A stretch of DNA of 9,259 nucleotides from Planctomycetia bacterium (GCA_005801395.1 SYDV01000410.1:1-9259), one strand, 5' to 3'; numbered from the stretch's first letter, positions 1 through 7,224 are shown. The notes: generated by a model not told the origin, from the sequence alone. A program made the numbers and translations.

Positions 1-266
1 AATGGTAACGCATGAACGCCGGTTTCGCTCCAGGTTGGTTTTTCGTGGGCGTGGCTGTGGTCATCATCACAGCCATGGCTGTCCCATTGTCGCAACAATA
101 AACCAAGAGCCAACACCACAAACGATGCCAATAATAACCACACTTGCCAAGCAATCACATAACGCGTCGCGAGACCACTGAATATGACGTAGCCAAGAAA
201 CGCTAACCAACAGACGGTCTGCAACGAGCGCAGGGTAAATAATGAGGTCAGCACTTGTGTCTTCAC
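1..266 (-). CDS. Small membrane protein with His/Asp-rich cluster, N-terminal part (DUF1980/TIGR03943-like, YcgQ type)
   Basis: This gene enters the window at its 5' end and runs off the left edge; 88 codons are visible. I chose the GTG at 266 because AGGA (plus-strand TCCT, 274-277) lies 7 bases upstream. A TTG at 293 is also open, but it directly follows an in-frame TAG and has no ribosome-binding sequence. Two hydrophobic helices (about residues 17-32 and 38-58) are followed by a metal-ligand-rich stretch, DSHGCDDDHSHAHE (62-75), and then by what looks like the start of another segment (TGVHALP). Two N-terminal helices, a His-rich linker and further helices are the layout of the DUF1980/TIGR03943 family, which usually pairs with a DUF318 (YraQ-like) permease and is linked to metal homeostasis in some bacteria. 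No such permease is seen directly upstream. The family call is by layout only; the gene itself is well supported. Confidence 0.6.
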   Translation of the reverse strand, partial: MKTQVLTSLFTLRSLQTVCWLAFLGYVIFSGLATRYVIAWQVWLLLASFVVLALGLLLRQWDSHGCDDDHSHAHEKPTWSETGVHALP

Positions 267-273
267 TCGATAA

Positions 274-277
274 TCCT
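274..277 (-). promoter_or_regulatory. Ribosome-binding site deciding the GTG start at 266
   Basis: AGGA on the minus strand, 7 bases upstream of the GTG at 266. It favours this start over the in-frame TTG at 293, which has no comparable sequence. Confidence 0.55.
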
Positions 278-356
278 GTTGGTCTTCATTCAACTACCAG
301 TGCTTCGTTCTTAACTTCAGCATAAGAGGGCTTCCGATTTTCGCGTGGGTCCTGGC

Positions 357-459
357 CTAAAAATAAACAAAAAGACAAGATTGAACCACAGAGGACACCG
401 AGCGCACAGAGTCGGGAAATATTTTTCTCTGTGTGCCCGGTGCCCTCTGTGGTTAATCT
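357..459 (-). terminator. Possible transcription terminator formed by the palindrome plus T-rich tract
   Basis: Reading on the minus strand, the 28-bp stem of the palindrome is followed within a few bases by a T-rich run (complement of 359-376, containing two runs of five T). It lies 76 bases beyond the stop codon of the last gene of the cluster and before the GTG of the next gene. The stem is much longer than a typical intrinsic terminator and the T-tract is interrupted and not immediately adjacent, so this is only plausible. The plus strand has no T-run after the stem. Confidence 0.35.
378..459. repeat. Long imperfect palindrome, 'HRGHRxHRE' type dispersed element
   Basis: The two 28-base arms, 384-411 and 427-454, match at 25 of 28 positions when one is reverse-complemented, around a 15-base loop (412-426). 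Pairing extends outward by AGATT (378-382) and AATCT (455-459), with one unpaired G at 383. The arms are built of repeated ACAGAG/CACCG-like words, which give 'NHRGHRAHRE' when translated on the minus strand. Palindromes of this type (AACCACAGAGG...CCTCTGTGGTT) occur between genes in many bacterial genomes, including PVC members, and often produce false small ORFs. It may be a non-autonomous mobile element or a structured-RNA element. No flanking target duplication is obvious. Confidence 0.85.
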
Positions 460-491
460 GATTTAAGAGCAGACTTGGCGCTGATGTTTCT

Positions 492-507
492 CGTTCGTAC
501 ACGAACG
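492..507. repeat. Short inverted repeat downstream of the secreted-protein gene
   Basis: CGTTCGT (492-498) and ACGAACG (501-507) are exact inverted copies separated by two bases, 28 bases past the stop codon at 535-537. As RNA it would form a 5-bp stem with a 6-base loop. It has no T-run, so a terminator role is unlikely. Confidence 0.4.
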
Positions 508-534
508 CACCCACACGAAAAACGGACACTCGCA

Positions 535-1149
535 TTATTTGAGCGAATCAACAACGAAGTCGTCAAAAATCACTGGGAAACCCGCATAGGGAATTGCCCA
601 ACAGGATGCGCGACCGCTAACGGGTTCTTTGTCAAATGGCACGCTCAACATCCATTCCTTCGGTTCTTCGGTGCCTTCGACCCAGGCTTTACCTTCGACT
701 ATCCAGGTGGTTCCCGTTGGACGGATTTGCAAATGGAACCACACCCATTTATCCGCTGGAAATGGAAAGCTGACGCTTCCTAACGACTCTTCGTTTTTAA
801 CTAATTCCAACGCTTTTTTTGCGCCAGACAATCGCAGCACCGTTCCCGTAACACCACCCAAACCATATCCGTACACCGGATAACGACGTCCCTTTGATTC
901 GCCTTTTGCTCGGCCACGAACCATCATGTTGTCTTTAGTGGCTGGCCCAAATAAGGCGGTATAGGTATCTAGTGGTTCTGCTGCCACGACCAAGGTTTTA
1001 TTACCCGCGTCGTCGGCGATGCTAAATTCGCCATTTAATACCATAATCATTTTCGGTACTTCCGTCGCCGTGTTAAAATCCTCTTTGTACGGATCTGCCG
1101 CTACGACACCGAGTATGGGAGCAAGTAATAAGCAATAACGAATCATCAT
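535..1149 (-). CDS. Secreted concanavalin/LamG-like beta-sandwich protein
   Basis: This encodes 204 residues. The first 18 or so (MMIRYCLLLAPILGVVAA) form a signal peptide with likely cleavage before DPYKEDF, so the protein is exported. The mature part is rich in alternating beta-strand patterns. It carries GKAWVEGTEEPKEW (153-166) and an FDDFVV ending (195-200). This 'GKxWxEGxxEPxxW ... fDDfxV' pattern is typical of small jelly-roll proteins of the concanavalin A-like/LamG/DUF1080 type, which are common in PVC bacteria and usually bind carbohydrate. No catalytic residues can be named. The start is the ATG at 1149 (or the adjacent ATG at 1146), behind GGAAGGA at 1155-1161; an upstream in-frame ATG at 1176 lies inside the permease and has no such site. 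It begins one base after the permease stop, so it is probably translationally coupled and may work with the transporter at the cell surface. That partnership is inference. Confidence 0.8.
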   Translation of the reverse strand: MMIRYCLLLAPILGVVAADPYKEDFNTATEVPKMIMVLNGEFSIADDAGNKTLVVAAEPLDTYTALFGPATKDNMMVRGRAKGESKGRRYPVYGYGLGGVTGTVLRLSGAKKALELVKNEESLGSVSFPFPADKWVWFHLQIRPTGTTWIVEGKAWVEGTEEPKEWMLSVPFDKEPVSGRASCWAIPYAGFPVIFDDFVVDSLK

Positions 1150-1150
1150 G

Positions 1151-4100
1151 TTAATCCTTCCGTAATGCGTCGCCAACGTGTCCCATCACAGCATGACGGG
1201 TTGCACCAGCAACAACGATGAGGCCACTGATTACGATAATAATCAGAGCAAAGACAAGGTCGACCCACGGGACCGGCGTTCCTACCGAGGTCAAAGCCGG
1301 ATAGACAGCCAACGCGCCAGTAAGCGCCCCGAGCACTAAACCAACCACCAAAAGCACGGCGTGTTCCATCAAGATCAAGGTGAATAAACGGCCACGAGTG
1401 AAACCAATGGCATGTGCGGCAGCCAATTCGCCACGTCGTTCCGCCACATTACGCGCCACCACCACACCAACGCCAATGCTACCAATCAGTAAGGCCAAGC
1501 CACCAAGAGTCAGGAAAATATCTAAGTACGTTCGCTCTACAGCTAAATAAGCAGCTAAGCGTTCAACGGCAGGAGCCGTATACACCCCGTAATCAGCTAA
1601 CGCACGATTGAGTTCTTTGCGCACCACTTCGACTTGCGCTGCTGGCGCATCAATGAGCCATAGACCATGACCACCCTGCGATGGGAAGCGCTGTGTGAAA
1701 TGCTTTTCTGAAATAAATAATCCGCCCTGTAACAATGAATGGGCAACCGTACCCACTAACACGATTTTAAATGTCTGTCCGACTTCATCCGTATAAGTCA
1801 GGTGATCGCCAACCGCCATACCTAACGACCACATCGTGGTGTTTTCATCCCCTATCGCAGGAATGGCGCCATCCAGCGTGTCGTCTAATAAATTCCATCC
1901 ACCTGCCTTCATGGTCGAAGAAAAAGTAAAGCGATCTACCAATAACGACGGCTTTACACCGTACAGCCTGGGTGTCGCGCTCTTATTTAAATTTAAACAA
2001 CTGGCGTCGTCACCATGACCAACGCGCACTGGCGTAAATGTAACGCTATCTGCTTTGTCTAGGCCCATTTTTTCCACTCCAAGCCGCTCACGATCTTTGC
2101 TGTCATTTAAATTTTCTGCCATCGGTACTGCGCTCGACATGACCAAGGCAAAACCGCCAGTGCCTGCGTCGCGACGTTCAGCACCCACCAAGGGATCACG
2201 ACGATTAGCGCCCACCGCCACGATTAAAAAACATGCGGCGGCCAAAACGATCACCACGGCCACGCTTCGCCCACCGCCACGAGTCGCATTGGTTAACGCT
2301 AATGAGCGCAAATGTAAACGACCTAAACCAGCGCGTTGACGCCAGTCGATAAAACCTAAACACCAGCCAACTCCAGCCAATAATCCAAATAATCCAGCGC
2401 CAAAAAATAATCCTACGGCAGATTGCGGCGAGACGGGCGCGCATGTTATTGCCACCACTCCAACCGAACAAATCACGGCCATGACCCACGGCCAACGTCG
2501 AATGTTGACGCTTGGCACCACTTCCGCTCCACGCCCACGTAAAAACGACGCAATATTTTCACGATGCAATAAACGCACGCGCCAACGCAGCACGCCAGTG
2601 GCAACCAGCGCACTCGCTACCACGCCAATGATTACCGTATGCGGATATAAAAATAATGTCACCGACGTATCGCCAACGGCGGCACTCCAACCGCCACCTA
2701 AAGCCGTCAGCACCATTACCGCATAACCAATACCGAGCGCACCACCGAAACTGGCACCAGCAAACGACACCACCACACATTCCCATAAGACTAAGCGACC
2801 AACTCGCGCTGGTGGAAAACCCATTGCTAATAAAGTGCCCACCTCTTTTCGGCGACGTGCAAGCCCCAGTGCCACCAGCATGCCCGCCAAAGTCAGTGCG
2901 GCGACGACCAAGAAAAAGCCGAGTCCTAAAAATAATCCTGAAAAATCCATCGCTTTACTACTGGCACTCAGTGCCATCGCGCGCACGCCGACGGCCTGTA
3001 ATCCTAAATCACTAGGCGTCAAGGCGGCTTTAATTTTTGCGGTAACTTGCGCTGGCGACAACGGCAGGCGCACTGCGGTTAATGCGCCGAAGCGATTAGC
3101 AAACAAACGGCGACCTGCCTCTAAGCTGATAAAGGCTTTGGGAGTTCCTTTATGGCTATCCCAATACGTTTCATCAACCGGACGAATTTTTCCTAAATCA
3201 ATGGGAACCCCTGGATGCCAATTTTTACAGTCCTCTTCGTCCGAAATACCAGGAAAACGTGGCATCAACTCGCGATCGGCTGCCGCACCGCTGATAGGCA
3301 CAACGGCACGCACGGTAAACGTCGATAAATCTTCAGCTAAACCACCAGACGGCCCGATAATAAAATACCGCAACGTAATTTTGTCACCCACCTTCGCTTT
3401 TAAATCGTCCGCCAACCATTGATTAATGGCGATTTCATCTGCACCCAAATCTGCTGGCAGTGGCGCACCCTGCTGTGGCAATTGTTCCCAGGCACCACCC
3501 GCAACCAACGAATACGGGGTTGCGTGATCGCCATGACGTAATTCATTTACGAAATAAGTCACCACCCCGGCCGCCTGATTTTCGCTGGTCAATGCGGTGG
3601 CTAACGGTGCATCTAAAAATATTCGTTCGGCTCGTACTTCGGTGCGTTCAGCCACGGTTCGCACTTCAATCAGTGCATCATCAGGAATCCATTCCTTTGC
3701 TAAAGCGGAGGACACCGCCGATTCAAGGGCGCCTTGAACCAGCACCACATTGGCAATGCGATCCATATCTGTTTTTGCTTGCAGCCCAGCCAAATCTAAG
3801 AATGCCGTTGGTGTTGAAATTTGTGCAGCGGCTAAACTAAATCGACCAAAATGAGCATCGTCTAGCACTTGTTTAACCGTCACCCGCATAGCCACAGTCG
3901 TATCATTGGTCGACGACAACGGCGCATCGCGCGGCAAAAATCCAGGCTTTTCAGCCCGGAGCAAAATACTATCGCCAACCTTGGCCTGTAATAATTGGGC
4001 CAACGCCTGATTAAGTGCCACTTCACGCGCTCCCAACGTCACCGTCGCTGGAGTTGGCGCTAATTGCCAAAATCGCTGATCAACGCCACAAATATGAATC

Positions 4101-4426
4101 GCATTTGCTCGTTGTTCGCCATTGGATGATAAACCACGCAACAATAATATCGGCGCGACGGTTACTTTTTTCCCCTCCGTCGCCATTAATTGCTGCGCCA
4201 AACGTGGCGCTATGGTATCGCGAATAAATCGACCATTACCGATTAGAGCGGTATCGACTTGTCCAATACGCGCTAACGCGGTGGCGTGTAAACTGCCACG
4301 CACGCTGTCGCCAATCACCAACGATCCGGTAATGACCGCTGCGGCAACAGCGATTCCCAACAACACCAGCGCGTGATCGCGTCGATGGTACAGAGCGGTG
4401 CGTAGAATATACGCTAGCCAAGTCAT
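1151..4426 (-). CDS. ABC transporter permease, two-module FtsX/MacB-type, 1091 residues
   Basis: The membrane subunit has about ten predicted helices. Helix 1 (18-39) ends in GDSVRGSL and leads to a large extracytoplasmic region (about 45-490). Three helices of a first FtsX domain follow (about 496-520, 548-575 and 588-612), with the cytoplasmic RRRKEVGTLLAMGFPPARVGRL coupling region at 524-545. Two linker helices (645-662 and 668-692) and a second module come next: helix 719-740, an external loop (741-964) and three helices (about 966-991, 1016-1043, 1053-1075) with the coupling motif ERRGELAAAHAIGFTRGRL (997-1014). This layout resembles the YbbP-like and large PVC FtsX permeases rather than the four-helix MacB/LolC subunits. 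Such complexes act as mechanotransmitters or extract lipids or exported products. The ATG at 4426 was chosen because reading further upstream to 4528 would translate the tandem repeat (DFRTSGLPDFRT) and overlap the ATPase gene. The substrate is unknown. No membrane-fusion protein gene is present nearby. Confidence 0.88.
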   Translation of the reverse strand: MTWLAYILRTALYHRRDHALVLLGIAVAAAVITGSLVIGDSVRGSLHATALARIGQVDTALIGNGRFIRDTIAPRLAQQLMATEGKKVTVAPILLLRGLSSNGEQRANAIHICGVDQRFWQLAPTPATVTLGAREVALNQALAQLLQAKVGDSILLRAEKPGFLPRDAPLSSTNDTTVAMRVTVKQVLDDAHFGRFSLAAAQISTPTAFLDLAGLQAKTDMDRIANVVLVQGALESAVSSALAKEWIPDDALIEVRTVAERTEVRAERIFLDAPLATALTSENQAAGVVTYFVNELRHGDHATPYSLVAGGAWEQLPQQGAPLPADLGADEIAINQWLADDLKAKVGDKITLRYFIIGPSGGLAEDLSTFTVRAVVPISGAAADRELMPRFPGISDEEDCKNWHPGVPIDLGKIRPVDETYWDSHKGTPKAFISLEAGRRLFANRFGALTAVRLPLSPAQVTAKIKAALTPSDLGLQAVGVRAMALSASSKAMDFSGLFLGLGFFLVVAALTLAGMLVALGLARRRKEVGTLLAMGFPPARVGRLVLWECVVVSFAGASFGGALGIGYAVMVLTALGGGWSAAVGDTSVTLFLYPHTVIIGVVASALVATGVLRWRVRLLHRENIASFLRGRGAEVVPSVNIRRWPWVMAVICSVGVVAITCAPVSPQSAVGLFFGAGLFGLLAGVGWCLGFIDWRQRAGLGRLHLRSLALTNATRGGGRSVAVVIVLAAACFLIVAVGANRRDPLVGAERRDAGTGGFALVMSSAVPMAENLNDSKDRERLGVEKMGLDKADSVTFTPVRVGHGDDASCLNLNKSATPRLYGVKPSLLVDRFTFSSTMKAGGWNLLDDTLDGAIPAIGDENTTMWSLGMAVGDHLTYTDEVGQTFKIVLVGTVAHSLLQGGLFISEKHFTQRFPSQGGHGLWLIDAPAAQVEVVRKELNRALADYGVYTAPAVERLAAYLAVERTYLDIFLTLGGLALLIGSIGVGVVVARNVAERRGELAAAHAIGFTRGRLFTLILMEHAVLLVVGLVLGALTGALAVYPALTSVGTPVPWVDLVFALIIIVISGLIVVAGATRHAVMGHVGDALRKD
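1155..1161 (-). promoter_or_regulatory. Strong ribosome-binding site inside the end of the permease gene
   Basis: GGAAGGA lies 5 bases from the ATG at 1149 and 8 bases from the ATG at 1146. It overlaps the last codons of the permease and sets the start of the secreted protein. Confidence 0.65.
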
Positions 4427-4432
4427 TTGCTG

Positions 4433-4468
4433 AGTCCGGAAGTCCGGAAGTCCGGAAGTCCGGAAGTC
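4433..4468. repeat. Tandem 8-bp repeat AGTCCGGA (4 copies plus partial)
   Basis: Perfect head-to-tail copies lie at 4433-4440, 4441-4448, 4449-4456 and 4457-4464, followed by AGTC. Each unit contains the palindrome TCCGGA. The array fills half of the 73-bp gap between the ATPase stop and the permease start and ends 6 bases before the ATG. The nearest GGA-like ribosome-binding sequence for the permease is the last repeat copy. A relative of the same sequence lies at 8985-9002. Confidence 0.95.
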
Positions 4469-4499
4469 TTGACTAATGAGAACTTGATAGCGATTAATA

Positions 4500-5162
4500 T
4501 CACGCGACAGCTCCCACGGTGAGGTCAATTTTTCTCGCCATGCGTTCGGCCAGAGCGGGACTGTGGGTGACGACGATTAAGGCGGTTCCGGATTGTTTAT
4601 TGAGCGTCACTAAAAGATCTGAGACGGTGGTGGCGGTGGCTTGATCAAGTGCGCCGGTTGGTTCGTCGGCAAGGATCAACTTGGGCCGATTAATCAGCGC
4701 ACGTGCAAGCGCGACGCGTTGACGTTCACCGCCGGATAATTGTGCGGGGCGACGTTGTTCTTTTCCGGATAATCCGACTTGGGCTAATAATTCGCGAGCG
4801 TAAGCTCGTACGTTTACTTCATCTGGGCGAGTCGGTAAGGCCAGCGTTGGCAGTAAAACGTTTTCTTCCGCACTCAGTTGTGGCAATAAATGATGATCTT
4901 GAAAAACAAAACCAACGGTAGTGGCACGACAAACGGCCATCTCAGCATCGCTGAGTCCAGTGATTGCTTGTCCGTTTATAGTAACCACACCACTGGATGG
5001 ACGATCTAATCCTCCGATGCAATTGAGTAACGTGCTTTTGCCGCAGCCCGATGGTCCAACCACGGCGACGGATTCCCCCGCCGCAACAGTAAATGATAAC
5101 GCGCTAAAAACGGGCGTCTGTTCGCCGTACGCTTTGGATAAATTATTGACCTCAAGTAACAT
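4500..5162 (-). CDS. ABC transporter ATP-binding protein, LolD/MacB/YbbA type
   Basis: A complete 220-residue nucleotide-binding subunit. It has Walker A GPSGCGKST (36-44), Q-loop Q88 in FQDHHLLP, signature LSGGERQ (142-148), Walker B LILADE (162-167) with the D-loop region TGALD (169-173), and switch histidine H200 in VVTHS. Length and motifs fit the LolD/MacB/FtsE group, which energises FtsX-type permeases from the cytoplasmic side. The next gene downstream is exactly such a permease, so the two should form one complex. The ATG at 5162 follows AGGGG (5168-5172) by 5 bases, and the start MLLEVNNLSKAYG is canonical. It lies 30 bases after the acyl-CoA ligase stop. All catalytic residues are present, so an active ATPase is expected. 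The substrate cannot be read from this subunit. Confidence 0.93.
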   Translation of the reverse strand: MLLEVNNLSKAYGEQTPVFSALSFTVAAGESVAVVGPSGCGKSTLLNCIGGLDRPSSGVVTINGQAITGLSDAEMAVCRATTVGFVFQDHHLLPQLSAEENVLLPTLALPTRPDEVNVRAYARELLAQVGLSGKEQRRPAQLSGGERQRVALARALINRPKLILADEPTGALDQATATTVSDLLVTLNKQSGTALIVVTHSPALAERMARKIDLTVGAVA

Positions 5163-5192
5163 GATGGCCCCTAAAATAAAACCGCTGACTGA

Positions 5193-6458
5193 TTATTTGC
5201 CCCATTTGACCCAGCGTTTCGCTTTCATTTCAAAGCGTGGCAACGTGCCCGCCCCGACCGTAGTGACTGGAATGCGTAACGCTAACGATGCGCGTAAGGC
5301 TTCGGCTAACGTTTTTGCGACAATTTTACCATCCGCGCCTTTTACCGGTTCGATGGTAAGTGCCATTTCGGCCATGCCGCGTTCGTCGGTTAAATCGACG
5401 CGGTATTCCGCGATGTCATTAAAGCGGCGCACGACTGATTCCACCGCAGAGGGATACACATTCACACCGCGCACAATAATCATGTCATCGGTGCGACCTA
5501 AAATTCCGCCATCTAATGCCAGATGGGCAACTTCCGGTGGAGGATCGGTAGCAACTTTCACTAAATCACCTGTGCGATAACGAATCAGGGGTGTCCCTAA
5601 TCGTCCGAGCGTGGTCAACACCAGCTCGCCTGGAGTCCCAGCCGGAACCGGCTGTTCTGATTTCGGATCAATGACTTCAGCTAAATACGCCGTCTCTAAT
5701 ACATGTAAAAAACGCGGACGTTCGGGATGTTGCCACGACACCGGGCCAACTTCGGTCATGCCGTGATGATCAATGATTTTCACTCCGGGCCATAATTCAC
5801 TAAGCCGCGCGCGCACCGCTGGAATACTGCCGCCGGGCTCGCCGGCGACAAACAACAGGCGTAATTCCGGGATCGTTATCTTTTCTTCCAACGCCGCTTC
5901 ACCCAGACGCATGGCATAGGTCGGCGTGCAGGCCAATACGGTGGAGCCACTATCGCGCATCACTTCTAAACGACCGCGCGTACTGAGTCCTCCACCTGGA
6001 ATCGCTAAGCAGCCGAACCGTGTCGCCGCTTCAAAGGCTGTCCAAAATCCAAGGAATGGGCCAAATGAAAATGCCGCGAATACACGATCCGCTGGGGTCA
6101 TGCCCACCGCTTTGTAAAAATACATCCACGATTCGACCATCCACGTCCAGCTTTCCGCCGTGTCCAACCAGCGCATGGGATGGCCAGTCGAGCCGCTCGT
6201 CTGGCTGTAATGCACATACCGCTCTAACGGAAAGGTCAGATTAGAACCAAATGGTTGATGAGCGCGGTGATCCGCGACTAATTCAGCTTTCGTGGTGAAG
6301 GGGAATCGTGCTAAAAATGTCGCGCGATCACAATCCTTACCCGCAATATTCGCCGCGCGCATTTTGGCCGTGTAAAACGGATTACGCCCATCAATCGCTA
6401 TGAGCATCGCGCGCAAGTACGTATCTTGCGTAGATTCGATGGATGAGCGATTCGTCAT
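5193..6458 (-). CDS. PaaK-type AMP-forming acyl-CoA ligase (phenylacetate-CoA ligase family)
   Basis: This 421-residue enzyme, close to the usual length of PaaK (about 430), is expected to activate a carboxylic acid with ATP and pass it to CoA or a carrier protein in the cytoplasm. Visible motifs are the phosphate-binding loop QTSGSTG (86-92), the adenine-site motif HGMTE (232-236), ELVLTTLGRLGTPLIRYRTGD (278-298) with D298, the hinge region GRTDDMIIVRGVNVYP (321-336), and the C-terminal lysine region LPRFEMKAKR (406-415), where K412 is the likely catalytic lysine. The fold is certain but the acid is not: PaaK relatives act on phenylacetate, hydroxybenzoates, anthranilate and others, and no phenylacetate-degradation gene is nearby. 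Genes for a hotdog thioesterase, a glycosyltransferase and an ABC transporter share the run, which favours biosynthesis over catabolism. The ATG at 6458 is preceded only by a weak GAAG sequence inside a small hairpin. Confidence 0.88.
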   Translation of the reverse strand: MTNRSSIESTQDTYLRAMLIAIDGRNPFYTAKMRAANIAGKDCDRATFLARFPFTTKAELVADHRAHQPFGSNLTFPLERYVHYSQTSGSTGHPMRWLDTAESWTWMVESWMYFYKAVGMTPADRVFAAFSFGPFLGFWTAFEAATRFGCLAIPGGGLSTRGRLEVMRDSGSTVLACTPTYAMRLGEAALEEKITIPELRLLFVAGEPGGSIPAVRARLSELWPGVKIIDHHGMTEVGPVSWQHPERPRFLHVLETAYLAEVIDPKSEQPVPAGTPGELVLTTLGRLGTPLIRYRTGDLVKVATDPPPEVAHLALDGGILGRTDDMIIVRGVNVYPSAVESVVRRFNDIAEYRVDLTDERGMAEMALTIEPVKGADGKIVAKTLAEALRASLALRIPVTTVGAGTLPRFEMKAKRWVKWGK

Positions 6459-6463
6459 GGGAT

Positions 6464-6483
6464 TTCTTCGCTATTGCGAAGGA
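6464..6483 (-). other. Intergenic hairpin overlapping the ligase ribosome-binding region
   Basis: On the plus strand CTTCGC (6466-6471) and GCGAAG (6476-6481) flank a TATT loop; one wobble pair (6465/6482) and one further pair (6464/6483) extend the stem. It lies in the 28-base gap between the membrane-protein stop and the ligase ATG. In the transcript, the 3' arm contains the GAAG that would serve as the ligase's ribosome-binding sequence. There is no T-run, so a terminator is unlikely. Confidence 0.5.
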
Positions 6484-6486
6484 GCC

Positions 6487-7041
6487 TTATGGATTGGTTG
6501 ATGGAGCAACTGGAGCTGGCGGAACTGCCGTCACTGCTTTGGCAGGAGGCGTTGCTGGTGGTTTATAGAGTGTCACCAACGTTCCGCCGCCAGCGGCCAA
6601 AATAATACCGAGAATAAATTCCCAACGCAGCGATCCCCAACCGCCGGCTGGTGGGTGCATGCCAATCGCAACAAATGCGTTAATGATCGGTGCACCGGCA
6701 AAAACAATGGCCATCACAGTAACCGGATGGCCTTTTGCACCGAACGCCAACAGCACGCATAATGCACCGATAGCGCCTAAAATACCAGCGGCTAACGACC
6801 ACCACAGACCTTTACTCGGAAATGACCAATCCGCTCCACCAAACCATAATAAGGCAACTGGCATTAATACGGCCGTCAAGAAATACGCCACGCCAACAAT
6901 GAGGAACGCTTTGGTTCGACCATGAATTGGGTCACCCATCGCGAGCTGTCCGGTATGCAGCAAGATGCCGTACAGGCCCCAGCTCACGACAGTGGTCAAG
7001 GTAAATAATAGCCAAAGTGGCGAAGAGGACGTTTCGGGCAT
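6487..7041 (-). CDS. EamA/DMT-like half-size membrane protein with Pro/Ala-rich tail
   Basis: A 184-residue protein with five predicted helices (about 9-30, 45-68, 78-100, 105-128, 141-160). The patterns SWGLYGILLHTG (20-31), LGAIGALCVLLAFGAKGHPVTVMAIVFAGAPIINA (88-122) and the final GIILAAGGGTLVTLY (145-159) are those of one EamA repeat of the drug/metabolite transporter superfamily. Normal members carry two repeats (about 300 residues, ten helices), so this one would have to dimerise if it transports anything. The helices are followed by a Pro/Ala/Val-rich tail (161-184, PPATPPAKAV...). The substrate is unknown. It lies between the thioesterase and the ligase, 28 bases before the ligase ATG. 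The start at 7041 has only a weak GGAA site 5 bases upstream, but the first helix begins right after it, which supports the choice. Confidence 0.75.
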   Translation of the reverse strand: MPETSSSPLWLLFTLTTVVSWGLYGILLHTGQLAMGDPIHGRTKAFLIVGVAYFLTAVLMPVALLWFGGADWSFPSKGLWWSLAAGILGAIGALCVLLAFGAKGHPVTVMAIVFAGAPIINAFVAIGMHPPAGGWGSLRWEFILGIILAAGGGTLVTLYKPPATPPAKAVTAVPPAPVAPSTNP

Positions 7042-7220
7042 GGTATTTCCGGAGGTTTATTTGACTGGATAGTTGGAAGCGGTCCGACGTCCGACGTTCG
7101 AGGTCTTGCGCGACCTTAGACGAGGTTGAAACGGACGACTGGTTGTGCGGCTACAGAAAATCTGGAGCCCATTAGAATAAGCGTTGGTTATGAGAACACC
7201 GCGCCACCCACATTTAAAGA
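7042..7220. other. Intergenic gap with short tandem repeat and weak hairpin
   Basis: GTCCGAC occurs twice head to tail (7082-7088, 7089-7095) followed by a degenerate third copy GTTCGA (7096-7101). Next comes a 5-bp hairpin, AGGTC (7101-7105) and GACCT (7112-7116), with no T-run. A 55-codon minus-strand ORF (7057-7224) spans the gap but looks non-coding. No promoter or RNA gene is convincing. Confidence 0.6.
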
Positions 7221-7224
7221 TCAT
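7057..7224 (-). CDS. Doubtful 55-codon ORF overlapping the thioesterase stop
   Basis: An ATG at 7224 overlaps the thioesterase stop as ATGA, with GAGG 7 bases upstream, and the frame stays open to a TAA at 7057-7059, 15 bases before the next gene. This arrangement looks translational. Against it, the product begins MIFKCGWRGVLITNAYSNGL and then turns into a basic, Ser/Arg/Thr-rich stretch (RSRKTSNVGRRTASNYP) that merely translates the GTCCGAC repeat. It shows no helix, signal or family motif. I list it so that it is not missed; I think it is probably not a gene. Confidence 0.15.
   Translation of the reverse strand: MIFKCGWRGVLITNAYSNGLQIFCSRTTSRPFQPRLRSRKTSNVGRRTASNYPVK

Noticed and set aside
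286..382. A minus-strand open frame ending in ...EVKNEALVVE, stopping 20 bases before the GTG at 266.
   Set aside because: The spacing looks operonic, but the frame comes out of the palindrome, has no credible start and matches nothing I recognise. It may be a remnant interrupted by the repeat.
317..535. A 72-codon minus-strand ORF starting TAATG at the stop of the secreted-protein gene.
   Set aside because: It reads straight through the palindrome (NHRGHRAHRE) and shows no domain; it is an artefact of the repeat.
2055..3422. Long plus-strand open frames across the permease gene.
   Set aside because: They are antisense to a clearly coding gene, have Arg/Pro/Ser-rich low-information products and no motifs.
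4433..4468. CRISPR-like array.
   Set aside because: Units are 8 bp, directly adjacent and without spacers, and no cas gene is present.
4427..4528. N-terminal extension of the permease to an ATG at 4528.
   Set aside because: It would translate the tandem repeat and overlap the ATPase gene; the canonical membrane-protein start is at 4426.
7101..7116. Terminator between the thioesterase and the EamA-like gene.
   Set aside because: The stem is only 5 bp and no T-run follows on the minus strand.
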